Below, one piece after another: positions 51,515 to 61,166 of a stretch of DNA of 64,000 nucleotides (positions are counted from its first letter, which is position 1; each line of letters opens with the position of its first letter). Under the pieces are notes generated by a model. It made no database searches, was not told the origin of the DNA, and saw nothing but the letters and a program-made list of their open reading frames with translations. Origin of the DNA: Chryseobacterium viscerum (lineage in GTDB: Bacteria; Bacteroidota; Bacteroidia; Flavobacteriales; Weeksellaceae); NCBI RefSeq assembly GCF_025949665.1, contig NZ_JAPDFT010000001.1:2542001-2606000 (forward strand), in the 5' to 3' direction. The translations under genes and the position numbers were made by a program.

Positions 51515-52363
51515 ATGAAGATTGCATTTTTGGGACCTCATGCCAGTTTCACCCAGCTTGCCGCAGCGCAGCTGTTTCCTGATGAAGAGTTATTACCACA
51601 GGCCAGTATTCTGGATTGTTTTAATGTTGTTGAAAACGGAGAAGCAGTAAAGGCTGTTGTACCTTTGGAAAACTCTATTGAGGGAACAGTTTCTATGACG
51701 CTGGACTATTTATATAAAACCCCGTCTATTAAAATTGAGGCAGAAGCGGTAATGCCTATTGCTCATCACCTGATGATTCACCCGGAAAACTCTATTGAGA
51801 ATATTGAAAGAATATATTCACATCCACAAGCGCTGGCTCAGAGCTTCCATTTTCTGGACACCCATTATAAGGAGATTCCAAAGCAGGACTTTTCTTCTAC
51901 GGCAGCAGCTGCAAAATTTGTTTCAGAGAACAGGGAGACCGCTATTGCTGCAGTGGCCAACCAGTTTGCCGCCAATTTATATGGGCTGAAAATTATCAAC
52001 CGTAATATTCAGGATTTCGAACAGAATCATACCCGGTTTATCATTATCTCTAAGCAACAGGATACATACCAAAATAATAACCTGGAAACTTTGGGAGAAA
52101 AAGCAGGAATGCTGATAACTCTTCCGGAAGATCATCCGGGTGGATTACATCAGGTCTTATCGGTTTTTGCATGGCGGAAGATGAACCTCAGTAAAATTGA
52201 ATCCAGAACATTAAAGACCGGACTGGGCAATTATTTCTTCTTTATCAACGTAGAAGGACCCTGGGAAGAAGTCTTACATGGAAATGCACTCAAAGAGCTT
52301 GAATCTATCAATGCTAATGTTGATTTTCTTGGAAACTATAAAGAATTCCTCTTAGAAAGCTAG
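51515..52363 (+). CDS. pheA: Prephenate dehydratase
   Basis: 282 residues, monofunctional. It converts prephenate to phenylpyruvate in phenylalanine synthesis. Motifs: GPHASFTQLAA at the N-terminus, VVPLENSIEGTVSMTLDYL (about 48-66), the catalytic NHTRF (about 170-174), and a C-terminal ACT regulatory domain with GLHQVLSVFAWRKMNLSKIE and SR in the phenylalanine-sensing ESR motif. It stands alone with a strong terminator; other aromatic genes are not in the window. Confidence 0.96.
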   Translation: MKIAFLGPHASFTQLAAAQLFPDEELLPQASILDCFNVVENGEAVKAVVPLENSIEGTVSMTLDYLYKTPSIKIEAEAVMPIAHHLMIHPENSIENIERIYSHPQALAQSFHFLDTHYKEIPKQDFSSTAAAAKFVSENRETAIAAVANQFAANLYGLKIINRNIQDFEQNHTRFIIISKQQDTYQNNNLETLGEKAGMLITLPEDHPGGLHQVLSVFAWRKMNLSKIESRTLKTGLGNYFFFINVEGPWEEVLHGNALKELESINANVDFLGNYKEFLLES

Positions 52364-52384
52364 AAAAAAGTCAATAAACACACT

Positions 52385-52413
52385 AAAAACACTGCTATTA
52401 AAGCAGTGTTTTT
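52385..52413 (+). terminator. Terminator of pheA
   Basis: Perfect 12-bp stem AAAAACACTGCT/AGCAGTGTTTTT with loop ATTAA. Confidence 0.93.
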
Positions 52414-52691
52414 GCTTTTAAACCGACTAAAAACCGAAAAAAACACAATTTTTATAAAAAAATATCCGGCGTCCAGCACCTTCCTTTTACCATAAAAATA
52501 ACCCACACATTGGGGAGAAATAATTTTCCTTAAACACCTTATAAACAGACGATTAATTACAAGATAAATATAATAACTCGTAATTAAATTATGTAGTAAT
52601 ATTATATAAAATATAAACATATGTTTAAATATATTACACCATATTAATATTAAAATTATAAATTTCACAATGGTGAGTGTAATTTTTATTG
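52414..52691. other. AT-rich gene-free stretch
   Basis: No supported frame. It holds GGCGTCCAGCACC (similar to the CCAGCGTCCAGC at about 39786-39797) and then very AT-rich sequence up to the promoter of the C1q-like gene. Confidence 0.5.
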
Positions 52692-52699
52692 TATATTTG
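52692..52699 (+). promoter_or_regulatory. -7 element of C1q-like gene
   Basis: TATATTTG, full match, 27 bp before the ATG at 52727. Confidence 0.6.
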
Positions 52700-52726
52700 C
52701 TTAGCAACTAATTAAAAATCTTGATC

Positions 52727-53437
52727 ATGAAAACTAAACTTTACAGCTTAATGTTAGCATGCGCAACCTTACCTTTATTTTCACAAGTTGGAATCAATAC
52801 AGCTACTCCATCTGCAACTTTAGATGTTAATGGAACACTGAAAGTTAGAGATACACCCGCAGCTACAGCATTACCTGGCTATCAGGTTTTAGCAATTAAC
52901 CAGGGAAGCACTCAGGTTTACACAGTAGACCCAGCATTATTAATAGCCGCTTCAGGAACTAACACTACCGTATATTCTGCAAAAAAAAGCACCGGCATCA
53001 GTCTCCTTACTGTAGGTGTATTGGGAGATTTCAAACCTGTTAATTTTCTAGCAGCCGAAAGAACCATAGGTAGTGCAGCTTTATTCAATGATGCCACTTC
53101 AGCTTATACAATACCATCAGATGGAATATATGCTGTATCATATTCATTCCGTTTTGGAACAGGACTTCAAGCTTCTTTATTAAGTGGTGGTACCGGTATT
53201 GGAATCACCAGAACAAGAGGAGCCGGAGCCGGCGTTACTACATTAATAGACTCCCGTATTTTCAGTGGTGTCAATCTTATTGTGGCTAGCTTAACTATCT
53301 CGGACAGTTATATTAATGCTCTATATTCTTTCCAGGCAGGTGATAGAGTAAACTTTGGATTTATTGATCCAGGTATCAGCTTATCGCTATTATCAACGAG
53401 TACTACATCTTTCTCCATTTACAAAATATCAAACTAG
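52727..53437 (+). CDS. Secreted C1q-like protein with VGINT..LDVNG motif
   Basis: 236 residues from MKTKLYS; two codons upstream start with TTG. Signal peptide ends at LFSQ. Directly after it comes VGINTATPSATLDVNGTLKV, a motif common at the N-terminus of large flavobacterial surface and fibre-like proteins. The C-terminal 130 residues look like a C1q/TNF jelly-roll: YTIPSDGIYAVSYSFRFG, AGDRVNFGF and a final SFSIYKIS strand, consistent with a trimeric head. Probably an extracellular structural or adhesive protein. Function unknown. Confidence 0.7.
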   Translation: MKTKLYSLMLACATLPLFSQVGINTATPSATLDVNGTLKVRDTPAATALPGYQVLAINQGSTQVYTVDPALLIAASGTNTTVYSAKKSTGISLLTVGVLGDFKPVNFLAAERTIGSAALFNDATSAYTIPSDGIYAVSYSFRFGTGLQASLLSGGTGIGITRTRGAGAGVTTLIDSRIFSGVNLIVASLTISDSYINALYSFQAGDRVNFGFIDPGISLSLLSTSTTSFSIYKISN

Positions 53438-53466
53438 TAAAACATATTGTTAGTTATCTATACCAT

Positions 53467-53505
53467 TTAACCCACCACTTATACTGTGATGGGTTAATTT
53501 TTTTA
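53467..53505 (+). terminator. Terminator of C1q-like gene
   Basis: Stem TTAACCCA/TGGGTTAA plus CAC/GTG across a one-base bulge, then seven T. Confidence 0.85.
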
Positions 53506-53549
53506 AATAGCTTTTCAAACATTTCTTTATATTTGATAAAACTAATGAA

Positions 53550-55781
53550 ATGAATGAACTTGTTGCTGTCATCATATTTATAGTAATCTTCATCATTTTC
53601 AACAATCTGAATACCAAAATCAGAAGACTTGAAAAGGAAATCACCGACCTTAATTACAAAATCAATAAGGCCCCGGCTCAATCTGAAGTAATCCATAAAA
53701 AAACTTCAACAGAAGAAACTATTGTTCCTCAGCAAGTACAACCTCATCAAATTGTTCCTGAAGAAGTAAAATACAGGGAAGAAAATAAAGAAATCCCACC
53801 ATCAGTTCAAAAAGACTGGCTAACTCCTGTTTTTGATTTCCTAAAACAAAATGCACTTACCATCATTGGTATTTTTACTCTTGTTCTCGGAATCGGTTAT
53901 TTTGTGAAGTATGCTATTGATAAAAACTGGATTGGAGAAACAGCAAGAGCAGGAATTGGTTTTTGTACCGGAGCTGGAATCATCATTATAGGACATTTCC
54001 TTAGAAAGAACTATACAGTATTTGCATCTATTATAACCGGAGGTGGAATTGCCGTATTGTATTTCACCGCCACGATTGCCTTCCGGGAATATCATCTTTT
54101 TACACAGAATACATCTTTTGTAATCACCGTACTGATTACGGCAGCATCTATTATTTTATCCTATTATTATAAAAGTGAAGTCTTAATTATTTTCTCATTA
54201 ATAGGAGGCTTCAGCGCTCCTTTGATGATCAGCACAGGGCAAAGTAACTACCATTTTCTTTTTATTTATCTCACTCTTTTAAATGTTGGAATGCTTGTAG
54301 TCTCTTTTCTTCAACACTGGAAAAGTGTTGGATGGACTGCCTATATTTTCACAACCGCTTATCTTTTTTATTGGACAAATGAGAGCACGGAACTCTTAAG
54401 CATTACTTTTTACATGATAAGTTATGTGATTTTCTATCTTTTTGCCCTGCATGATTACATCAGGAAAAACATACTTTCAACATCTGATATTCTAATACTT
54501 GCTTTTGCTAATTTTTCGAGTATTCTTGGACTCCTCTATATTTTTGATACTTTAGCCTATGAACCTCCAATTATTTTTCCACTTATTTTCGCAGCAGTCA
54601 ATTCCATTCTGCTCTTTAGAGAGCATGGACGAAAAAACTTCGGAGTTGCTTATTCTGTATTTGCAGGACTTGTTACCAGCCTTATCACTACAGCTGTAGC
54701 CATTCAGTTTAAAACCCACCTTATTACCAGTATCTGGGCAATAGAAACCACCCTGCTGCTTTTCATCTGGAAAAAAACAGGTCATAGCATTTTCAAAACC
54801 TTTTTCTATCTTTTATTTCCAATGGTCATGATCGCTCAGATTGTAACCTGGACAGAATATTTTGGAACCAGCGACTTTAATATCATCTTCAACCCTCCGT
54901 TTATCACCAGTTCATTTACTATCGCTTCTATTATTGCCAATTTATATTTATTAAGAAATACAAAACAGGAATCAAACGAAAAAACCAATAACTTTTTTGA
55001 GGATCTTATTACGGTAGTAAGTTATGGGGTTATTTATATCACTTTTCTTCTTGAGATCACCTACCACATTTCAGACATGCCATGGACAGCAATTGCTGGT
55101 GTAGGATTATTATTTACTATTTATTATATCTTTATATTATTACTTATCAGAAAGCAACTTCATATCATAAGTGATATTCAGACCGCTCTGATTTATCTGT
55201 TTTTTATCCTGGCAACTGTTAACCTATCTGTTTCAGTCTCATCAATTGTCCCTGATATTTTAACAAAAAGACTGCATTTAAGTTTTTATTTACTTCATTT
55301 GCTTCAGTTGATTCCTTTTATATATATATGTTTCAGGATTATCTCTTCATCGCAGTTTCATAAACGCCAGATTTCTTACTGGATAATGTCTTTGGCATTT
55401 ATTATTTGTGCAAGCTGTGAACTTCATCATTCCTATGTTTTAATGGCTTCTGATGATATTCCTCATTCTTATGAAGCAAGCGAACACTTCAATATTCTTT
55501 ACCTTCCTATTGTATGGACCATTCTTGCCAGTATTTTTATTTATACAGGTTTGAAAAAGGATATTCAGGAATACAGCAAGATTGGTTTTGTATTGGTAGG
55601 GCTCATGGTTTTAAAACTCTACAGTTATGATGTATGGCAAATGGATAATATTTCCAGGATCAGCGCCTTTATTGCTCTCGGAATTATCTTGTTATTAAGT
55701 TCTTTCGCTTTCCAACGTCTGAAAAACATCATCAGAAATATGATGGATAAAAAAGATAAAAGTGAGGAAACCACAGACTGA
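53550..55781 (+). CDS. DUF2339-family polytopic membrane protein
   Basis: 743 residues. One N-terminal membrane helix, a coiled coil (NLNTKIRRLEKEITDLNY, about 19-36), a charged linker (to about 92), then more than twenty transmembrane segments. The start of the repeated region, NALTIIGIFTLVLGIGYFVKYAIDKNWIG followed by a Gly-rich GARAGIG-like turn, is the DUF2339 signature. Function is not known; the pattern suggests an envelope transporter-like or sensor protein. TATATTTG lies 14 bp before the ATG. Confidence 0.85.
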   Translation: MNELVAVIIFIVIFIIFNNLNTKIRRLEKEITDLNYKINKAPAQSEVIHKKTSTEETIVPQQVQPHQIVPEEVKYREENKEIPPSVQKDWLTPVFDFLKQNALTIIGIFTLVLGIGYFVKYAIDKNWIGETARAGIGFCTGAGIIIIGHFLRKNYTVFASIITGGGIAVLYFTATIAFREYHLFTQNTSFVITVLITAASIILSYYYKSEVLIIFSLIGGFSAPLMISTGQSNYHFLFIYLTLLNVGMLVVSFLQHWKSVGWTAYIFTTAYLFYWTNESTELLSITFYMISYVIFYLFALHDYIRKNILSTSDILILAFANFSSILGLLYIFDTLAYEPPIIFPLIFAAVNSILLFREHGRKNFGVAYSVFAGLVTSLITTAVAIQFKTHLITSIWAIETTLLLFIWKKTGHSIFKTFFYLLFPMVMIAQIVTWTEYFGTSDFNIIFNPPFITSSFTIASIIANLYLLRNTKQESNEKTNNFFEDLITVVSYGVIYITFLLEITYHISDMPWTAIAGVGLLFTIYYIFILLLIRKQLHIISDIQTALIYLFFILATVNLSVSVSSIVPDILTKRLHLSFYLLHLLQLIPFIYICFRIISSSQFHKRQISYWIMSLAFIICASCELHHSYVLMASDDIPHSYEASEHFNILYLPIVWTILASIFIYTGLKKDIQEYSKIGFVLVGLMVLKLYSYDVWQMDNISRISAFIALGIILLLSSFAFQRLKNIIRNMMDKKDKSEETTD

Positions 55782-55896
55782 TAATCAAGATAAAAGTTTT
55801 TATTATAATTAAAATGTAAAACAATCTAAGATTTCATTCACATTTTATAAAAAATAACTATATTTATCACGTTTTTAACAGTTACATATTCTGATT

Positions 55897-56334
55897 ATGA
55901 AAAAATTACTCTATTCTTTTTTAATACTATCTTCTGCTACTTTATTTGCACAGCAAAAAAATCCTGCTGTAAGGTTTGCAGTTGCTGACAACGCTATCGG
56001 AACAGTAGAATTGTTCAATGCGAAAAAGAACGTATTGCAGGTTTCTAAAGTATACAATACTCCGGCAAGCCTTCCCCAAAGTTTAAAAAAATACAGTTCT
56101 GTTTTTACAAAAGGGGTGACTGAATACAAATTCAAAAACGGAGAAAATATATTTGACAGAATGTCATTATCCAACTTCAATGCACAATATAATCTTCCGG
56201 CAGACAATCCGGTATTTATTGAAGGCTATGAATTTACAGATACCAGCACAATGATTTATCCTGAGATCAAGAAAAGAGCGGAAACAAAAGATTACAACGG
56301 TAAGAAAACATTATTTATTTACACTACCGAATAA
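55897..56334 (+). CDS. Small secreted protein of unknown function
   Basis: 145 residues with a clear signal peptide (MKKLLYSFLILSSATLFAQ). The mature part (about 126 residues) has no cysteine and a mixed strand/helix pattern. Not recognised. It lies 115 bp after the DUF2339 gene and has its own terminator shared with rarA. Confidence 0.7.
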   Translation: MKKLLYSFLILSSATLFAQQKNPAVRFAVADNAIGTVELFNAKKNVLQVSKVYNTPASLPQSLKKYSSVFTKGVTEYKFKNGENIFDRMSLSNFNAQYNLPADNPVFIEGYEFTDTSTMIYPEIKKRAETKDYNGKKTLFIYTTE

Positions 56335-56350
56335 ATTATTGAATACAATA

Positions 56351-56383
56351 AAAGAAGGATGCCGTTTTTCAGCATCCTTCTTT
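56351..56383. terminator. Bidirectional terminator
   Basis: Perfect 12-bp stem AAAGAAGGATGC/GCATCCTTCTTT, 9-nt loop, between the convergent secreted-protein and rarA genes. Confidence 0.92.
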
Positions 56384-56387
56384 ATTT

Positions 56388-57665
56388 TTAATATTTATTG
56401 TTCCATTTTTTCTTTAGTTCCTCATAAATCTTCTTTTCCGTAGCATTATTTCCGGGTTCATACAATTTCACATTCCTGATTTCTTCAGGAAGAAAGTCCT
56501 GTTCTACAAAATTCCCTTCATAAGAATGTGCATATTTATATTCTTTTCCATAGTCCAGGTCTTTCATCAGTTTTGTAGGAGCATTTCTCAAATGAAGCGG
56601 TACCGGCAGATTTCCGGTTTGCTTCACTAAAGCCAGCGCTTCATTAATGGCCATATAAGCAGAATTGCTTTTAGGAGAAACCGCAAGATATACGGCTGTT
56701 TCACTTAATATAATTCTCGCTTCCGGATTTCCGATCACATTGATCGCCTGAAAACAATTGTTGGCAACCACCAGCGCATTCGGATTAGCCAGTCCCACAT
56801 CCTCAGCAGCCAGAATGAGCATTCTACGGGCAATAAATTTAATATCTTCTCCCCCGGCAATCATTCTTGCCAGCCAATACACCGCTCCATTGGGATCACC
56901 ACCACGCATTGACTTGATAAAAGCTGAAATAATATCATAATGCTGCTCACCGTTTTTATCATACAGCGCCATTGTTTCCTGAAGAACTTCAAGAACATCA
57001 GTATTGATGATTTCTGTTGTGTTTGAATTTTTATATTGATTCAAAACCAACTCTACAGAATTGATTAACTTTCTGGCATCACCGCCCGAATATTGAATGA
57101 AGGCTTCTTTTTCAAGGATTTTAAAATCAGTTCCTTCATCTTTATTATATCTTTCAGAAGCAATATCAATCAATTCCTCCAGTTTTTCATAACTCAGGGC
57201 TTTTAAAATATAGACCTGACTTCTTGAAAGCAAAGCTGAAACTACTTCAAAGCTTGGGTTCTCCGTAGTCGCTCCTATCAGAACAATCCAGCCTTTTTCT
57301 ACTGCATGCAGCAATGAATCCTGCTGAGATTTATTGAAGCGATGAATCTCATCAATAAATAAGATGGGTGATTTTCCTGAAAACAGATTCTGTTTTTTAG
57401 CATCATCAATGACATCACGAACATCTTTTACTCCGGAAGAAACCGCAGAAAGTTTATAGAATTTCCTTCCTGACTGTTCTGAAATAATTTCAGCCAATGT
57501 TGTTTTCCCGGTTCCTGGAGGCCCCCAAAGAATCAGCGAATTCAGGGTATTATTTTCAATCATTTTTCTGATTGTTCCTTTATCGCCGGTAAGGTGTTCC
57601 TGTCCCAATACATCATTCAGGGTTTTGGGTCTTAATTTTTCAGCTAATGGAATATTTTGATTCAA
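56388..57665 (-). CDS. rarA: Replication-associated recombination protein RarA (MgsA)
   Basis: 425 residues if translation starts at the TTG giving MNQNIPLAEKLRP, the usual family start. The frame is open 8 codons further to another TTG, and no ATG exists in that stretch. Walker A GPPGTGKT, Walker B LFIDEIHRF, and sensor-1 GATTENPSF are clear; the C-terminal helical tetramerisation domain includes GGDPNGAVYWLARMI. AAA+ ATPase acting at stalled replication forks. TAATTTTG (57722-57729) is a candidate -7 box. Confidence 0.94.
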   Translation of the reverse strand: MNQNIPLAEKLRPKTLNDVLGQEHLTGDKGTIRKMIENNTLNSLILWGPPGTGKTTLAEIISEQSGRKFYKLSAVSSGVKDVRDVIDDAKKQNLFSGKSPILFIDEIHRFNKSQQDSLLHAVEKGWIVLIGATTENPSFEVVSALLSRSQVYILKALSYEKLEELIDIASERYNKDEGTDFKILEKEAFIQYSGGDARKLINSVELVLNQYKNSNTTEIINTDVLEVLQETMALYDKNGEQHYDIISAFIKSMRGGDPNGAVYWLARMIAGGEDIKFIARRMLILAAEDVGLANPNALVVANNCFQAINVIGNPEARIILSETAVYLAVSPKSNSAYMAINEALALVKQTGNLPVPLHLRNAPTKLMKDLDYGKEYKYAHSYEGNFVEQDFLPEEIRNVKLYEPGNNATEKKIYEELKKKWNNKY

Positions 57666-57752
57666 AGTAATTCTATTTTTTAAGATCAATGTTCCGGATT
57701 TTTGATCTCCGAAACTTATAACAAAATTAAACTAATTTTCATTTTTTTACCC

Positions 57753-57760
57753 TATTTTTG
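57753..57760 (+). promoter_or_regulatory. -7 element of yidD-lgt
   Basis: TATTTTTG, full match. It lies inside the longest open frame but 7 bp before the TTG at 57768, which supports that TTG as start and a near-leaderless message. Confidence 0.6.
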
Positions 57761-57767
57761 CATTGTT

Positions 57768-58019
57768 TTGAAACTTACATTCAATAAAATCATTACATTT
57801 CCGCTGGTAATTTTGATAAAATTTTACCAATGGTTCATCTCGCCCTTACTTCCCAAAAACTGCCGCTACGAACCTACCTGTTCTCATTATATGATTGAGT
57901 CTCTCCGGGTTCATGGGATCTTTAAAGGTTTCTGGCTGGGATTTAAAAGGATTTTAAGGTGCCAGCCATGGGGAGGCAGCGGTTATGATCCCGTTCCACC
58001 CAAACATAAATGTCAATAA
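57768..58019 (+). CDS. yidD: Membrane protein insertion efficiency factor YidD
   Basis: 83 residues from a TTG start. Upstream codons exist back to 57702 but precede the promoter and look unlike YidD. The core is diagnostic: [20 protein letters not shown] then SHYMIESL, and [14 protein letters not shown] near the end, with the cysteines of the family. A short amphipathic N-terminus associates it with the inner membrane. It helps YidC-dependent insertion. lgt follows after 24 bp, an operon linking two envelope biogenesis functions. Confidence 0.88.
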   Translation: MKLTFNKIITFPLVILIKFYQWFISPLLPKNCRYEPTCSHYMIESLRVHGIFKGFWLGFKRILRCQPWGGSGYDPVPPKHKCQ

Positions 58020-58043
58020 TCAAACTATTAAATCAATAGAAAA

Positions 58044-59327
58044 ATGAATACTATTTTTTTCAGAATTTATCTTGTGCTGTTGGCGTTCACAACGCAGCTT
58101 CTTTTTGCACAGGAATACCCTGGAGGTTTATCTGACGGAACTTTAGATATCAACGGAAGCAACGTTCCCGTGAAAATCTATTCTACTACAGAAATGGGAG
58201 ACCTGACAGCTTTTCCGGACAGAGCCATTAATAATAATGTTGTGGTTATTCTGAATGGATCAAGCCTTGAACCTTCTTATTATAATTATGCAGCTTCAGC
58301 ATTAGCAAGATTCAAAGATTCCAAATACCAGTTTTTTGATAAAAACTTTAAGCTGATCAATACTCCTGCTACTCAAGAAAATGTTACAACGTTCAAATAT
58401 GCAGTAAAATCTGCAAAACCTATCACAGATTCTGATAAAGTAGAACTTGAAACTCCATTTAAAATATGGGACCCTTCAAAAGGACTTCATATCGGATCAT
58501 TTACCCTTCACTTTTATAGTTTGATGTTTGTATTTGCATTTGGTTTCGGATATGTTTTAATGACCAGAATTTTTAAGATTGACAATATTAACCAAAGATA
58601 TCTTGAACCTCTTTTCACATGGACATTAATTGGGACAATCCTTGGGGCAAGATTAGGACATGTTATTTTTTATCAGCCTGAATTGTTTAAAGAGGATTTC
58701 TGGAGTGTATTTTTACCAATCAGTACAAAGAATGGATTAAAATTCACCGGATTTTCAGGACTGGCGAGCCACGGTGCTACTATCGCTTTGATTTTCACCA
58801 CCCTTTATTATTCATTTAAAGTCATCAGAAAAAATCCATTCTGGGTTTATGACAGATTAGGTATTGTAGTAGCTTTAGGAGGTGCTTTTGTAAGAATGGG
58901 GAACTTTTTCAATTCTGAAATCGTAGGTAAACCTGCAGATCCAAATTCTCCTTTTGCCTTGCTTTTCCCACAGCAAAGCAGTGAATATGGTCTTACTGTG
59001 CCCCGTTATCCAAGTCAGCTATTTGAAGCTGTAGGATACGTTCTTCTTTTCATTTTATTATGGATACTTTACAGAAAGACAGATAAAAAATATCAGCAGG
59101 GATGGTTGTTCGGTTTGTTCTTTATCATTCTCTGGGCCATCAGATTCTTTGTTGAGTTCCTTAAAGAGCCGCAAGGTGACGAATTCATCCAGATTGGCGG
59201 CCTGAATACAGGCCAGGTACTTTCTATTCCGTTTATGATTGCAGGAGTTGTTATCATGATCGTTTCTAAGAAATTTAAGATCACTCCGGAAGAAAACGAG
59301 AAACCTGAATACATTGAAAAAGCGTAA
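58044..59327 (+). CDS. lgt: Prolipoprotein diacylglyceryl transferase with N-terminal extension
   Basis: 427 residues, about 130-150 longer than typical Lgt. The Lgt core (about 150-412) has seven membrane helices and key segments: GARLGHVIFY, GLASHGATIAL, VRMGNFFNSEIVGKP (catalytic-region Arg and Asn) and RYPSQLFEA, then IRFFVEFLKEPQ. It attaches diacylglycerol to the lipobox cysteine of prelipoproteins. The extra N-terminus begins with a cleavable-looking signal (ending LLFAQ) and about 120 residues of beta-rich sequence with no cysteine, presumably periplasmic. Second gene after yidD. Confidence 0.93.
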   Translation: MNTIFFRIYLVLLAFTTQLLFAQEYPGGLSDGTLDINGSNVPVKIYSTTEMGDLTAFPDRAINNNVVVILNGSSLEPSYYNYAASALARFKDSKYQFFDKNFKLINTPATQENVTTFKYAVKSAKPITDSDKVELETPFKIWDPSKGLHIGSFTLHFYSLMFVFAFGFGYVLMTRIFKIDNINQRYLEPLFTWTLIGTILGARLGHVIFYQPELFKEDFWSVFLPISTKNGLKFTGFSGLASHGATIALIFTTLYYSFKVIRKNPFWVYDRLGIVVALGGAFVRMGNFFNSEIVGKPADPNSPFALLFPQQSSEYGLTVPRYPSQLFEAVGYVLLFILLWILYRKTDKKYQQGWLFGLFFIILWAIRFFVEFLKEPQGDEFIQIGGLNTGQVLSIPFMIAGVVIMIVSKKFKITPEENEKPEYIEKA

Positions 59328-59365
59328 GCACATACGGGAAATTGAAAAACTCCGGTTTTAAGATA

Positions 59366-59408
59366 AAAGAGGCAAATTTGTATCACTACAGATTTGCCTT
59401 TTTCTTTT
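59366..59408 (+). terminator. Terminator of yidD-lgt
   Basis: Stem AGGCAAAT/ATTTGCCT with a 14-nt loop and a T-rich tail. Confidence 0.85.
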
Positions 59409-59440
59409 AATTCTATTTTAAAGAGCCATTATTTGTTCTA

Positions 59441-60958
59441 TTACAAACTCCTTGCAACTTTCCTGTTCAGCTCCTCAAAAACATTTCCGAATTCACCAAT
59501 AACATCCGTAGGGAGCATAGATTCTTTTGAATGCCTTTCTGAAGCAAGATCGGCAGATCTTCCGTGAAGCCACACTCCTAAAATACAGGTTTCTTCTTCA
59601 GAATATCCTTGTGCTGAAAGGGAAGTCAGAATTCCGGTAAGGATATCTCCACTGCCACCTTTTGCAAGACCTGCATTCCCAGTTATATTGTAAAATACAT
59701 TTCCCTCCGGAGTTATGACTTGTGTATGATGATCTTTCAATACAATATAAATATTATGTTCTTTTGCTTTTTCTCTGGCTAATTCAAGTCTTTTAAAAGA
59801 ATTTTCTGTACTTCCGAAAAGTCTTTCAAACTCTTTCGGATGAGGAGTTAGGATTGATTTTTTGGGTATTAATTCCAGATTTTCCGGATCTTTTGAAATA
59901 ATATTTAATGCATCGGCATCAAGAATGAGTGGAATTGTATAGTTTTTAAGAAAACCCAGAAAACTTTTTTCAGTATCTGAATGAGTTCCCAGTCCGGGTC
60001 CTATGCCACAGGTAAAGTCTTTATCAACCTCAAAGTTTGTTACAAACTGTTTTCCTCCCGCTATAAACATGGCTTCCGGACATGAGGTCTGCAGTATCTC
60101 ATATCCACATTCCGGTGCCAGAGTGAATGTCAGACCAGCTCCTGTTTTTAAGGCGGATTGTGTAGCAAGAACAGCAGCTCCTATTTTCCCATAACTTCCT
60201 CCTATGATAATGGCCTTCCCATAGCTTCCTTTATGAGAGAACTCGTGTCTGGGCTTGAATATAGATTCTATCAGCTGATCATCAATAACAAAGTATTCCA
60301 CGTTGGTTGTATCAGCATAGGTATTGCTTAAATCAATATCCAGCACTTCTACTTTTCCGGTATATTTTCCTGTTTCAGGATGGAGAAAAGCTCTTTTCCA
60401 GCATTGAAAAGTCAGGGTATAATCAGATTTCAGAATAATGGGAGCGTTATCAAAGATTTCATCAGCAGGCAATCCGGACGGAATATCAACGGATATTTTA
60501 ATATTTTTTCTGGCGTTCAATTGCTCAACAAGTTCTTTGTACTCACCTTCCAACGGTCTGGATAAACCTGTTCCGAAGAGAGCATCAATAATGATTGTTT
60601 TATCATCAAAATTATAGTGTTCAATCTGATCAAATTTTCTGACCGAAATTCCTGATATATCACGAAGCCTTTTCAGGTTCACCAAAGCGTCTTCCGAAAA
60701 TTTCCGTTTGGAATCACCTACAAATACATCTACATCAAAACCTTTCAGATACAGTATTCTTGCTACTGCCAATCCATCTCCTCCATTATTTCCGTTACCA
60801 CAAAATACAGCCAGCTTTTTATGATTTTTACAATGTTCCGAAATCCAATGCGCCGCTGCCATCGAAGCCCTTTCCATCAATTGTATGGATGAAACCGGCT
60901 CGTGGGAAATCGTAAACTGATCCCAGTCGCGTATCTGTTCTGCAGTAAAAATTTTCAT
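59441..60958 (-). CDS. nnr: Bifunctional NAD(P)H-hydrate epimerase/dehydratase
   Basis: 505 residues. The N-terminal YjeF_N epimerase domain (about 1-215) shows FCGNGNNGGDGLAVARIL, and the C-terminal ADP-dependent dehydratase domain (about 225-500) shows GSYGKIGAAVLATQSALKTGAG and GNAGLAKGGSGDILTGI, a ribokinase-like nucleotide site. It repairs hydrated NADH and NADPH in the cytosol. Monocistronic, convergent with lgt. Confidence 0.96.
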   Translation of the reverse strand: MKIFTAEQIRDWDQFTISHEPVSSIQLMERASMAAAHWISEHCKNHKKLAVFCGNGNNGGDGLAVARILYLKGFDVDVFVGDSKRKFSEDALVNLKRLRDISGISVRKFDQIEHYNFDDKTIIIDALFGTGLSRPLEGEYKELVEQLNARKNIKISVDIPSGLPADEIFDNAPIILKSDYTLTFQCWKRAFLHPETGKYTGKVEVLDIDLSNTYADTTNVEYFVIDDQLIESIFKPRHEFSHKGSYGKAIIIGGSYGKIGAAVLATQSALKTGAGLTFTLAPECGYEILQTSCPEAMFIAGGKQFVTNFEVDKDFTCGIGPGLGTHSDTEKSFLGFLKNYTIPLILDADALNIISKDPENLELIPKKSILTPHPKEFERLFGSTENSFKRLELAREKAKEHNIYIVLKDHHTQVITPEGNVFYNITGNAGLAKGGSGDILTGILTSLSAQGYSEEETCILGVWLHGRSADLASERHSKESMLPTDVIGEFGNVFEELNRKVARSL

Positions 60959-61166
60959 AGGTAAAACAAACTTTTAAGCAAATTACAAAAGATTTTTCAT
61001 TATGATGCCACGTCAATAACAAAAATAATGAGACCTCATTAATGAAGTAAAGTATCTGTAAAAAGCTGAAATATTCATTAAAACAAATTCTAAGAATTCA
61101 TCATAAAATTCAATATTTTGGGAATAAAAAACTATAGAAATTAGTGTTTTTTACATTTTTAAATTA

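Noticed and set aside
52360-52707. Minus-strand open frame of 115 codons after pheA
   Set aside because: It runs through the pheA terminator, is driven by AT-richness (Ile, Phe, Tyr runs) and has no promoter or recognisable domain.
53450-53696. Two overlapping minus-strand frames at the start of the DUF2339 gene
   Set aside because: They cover the C1q-gene terminator and the DUF2339 promoter and have no recognisable sequence.
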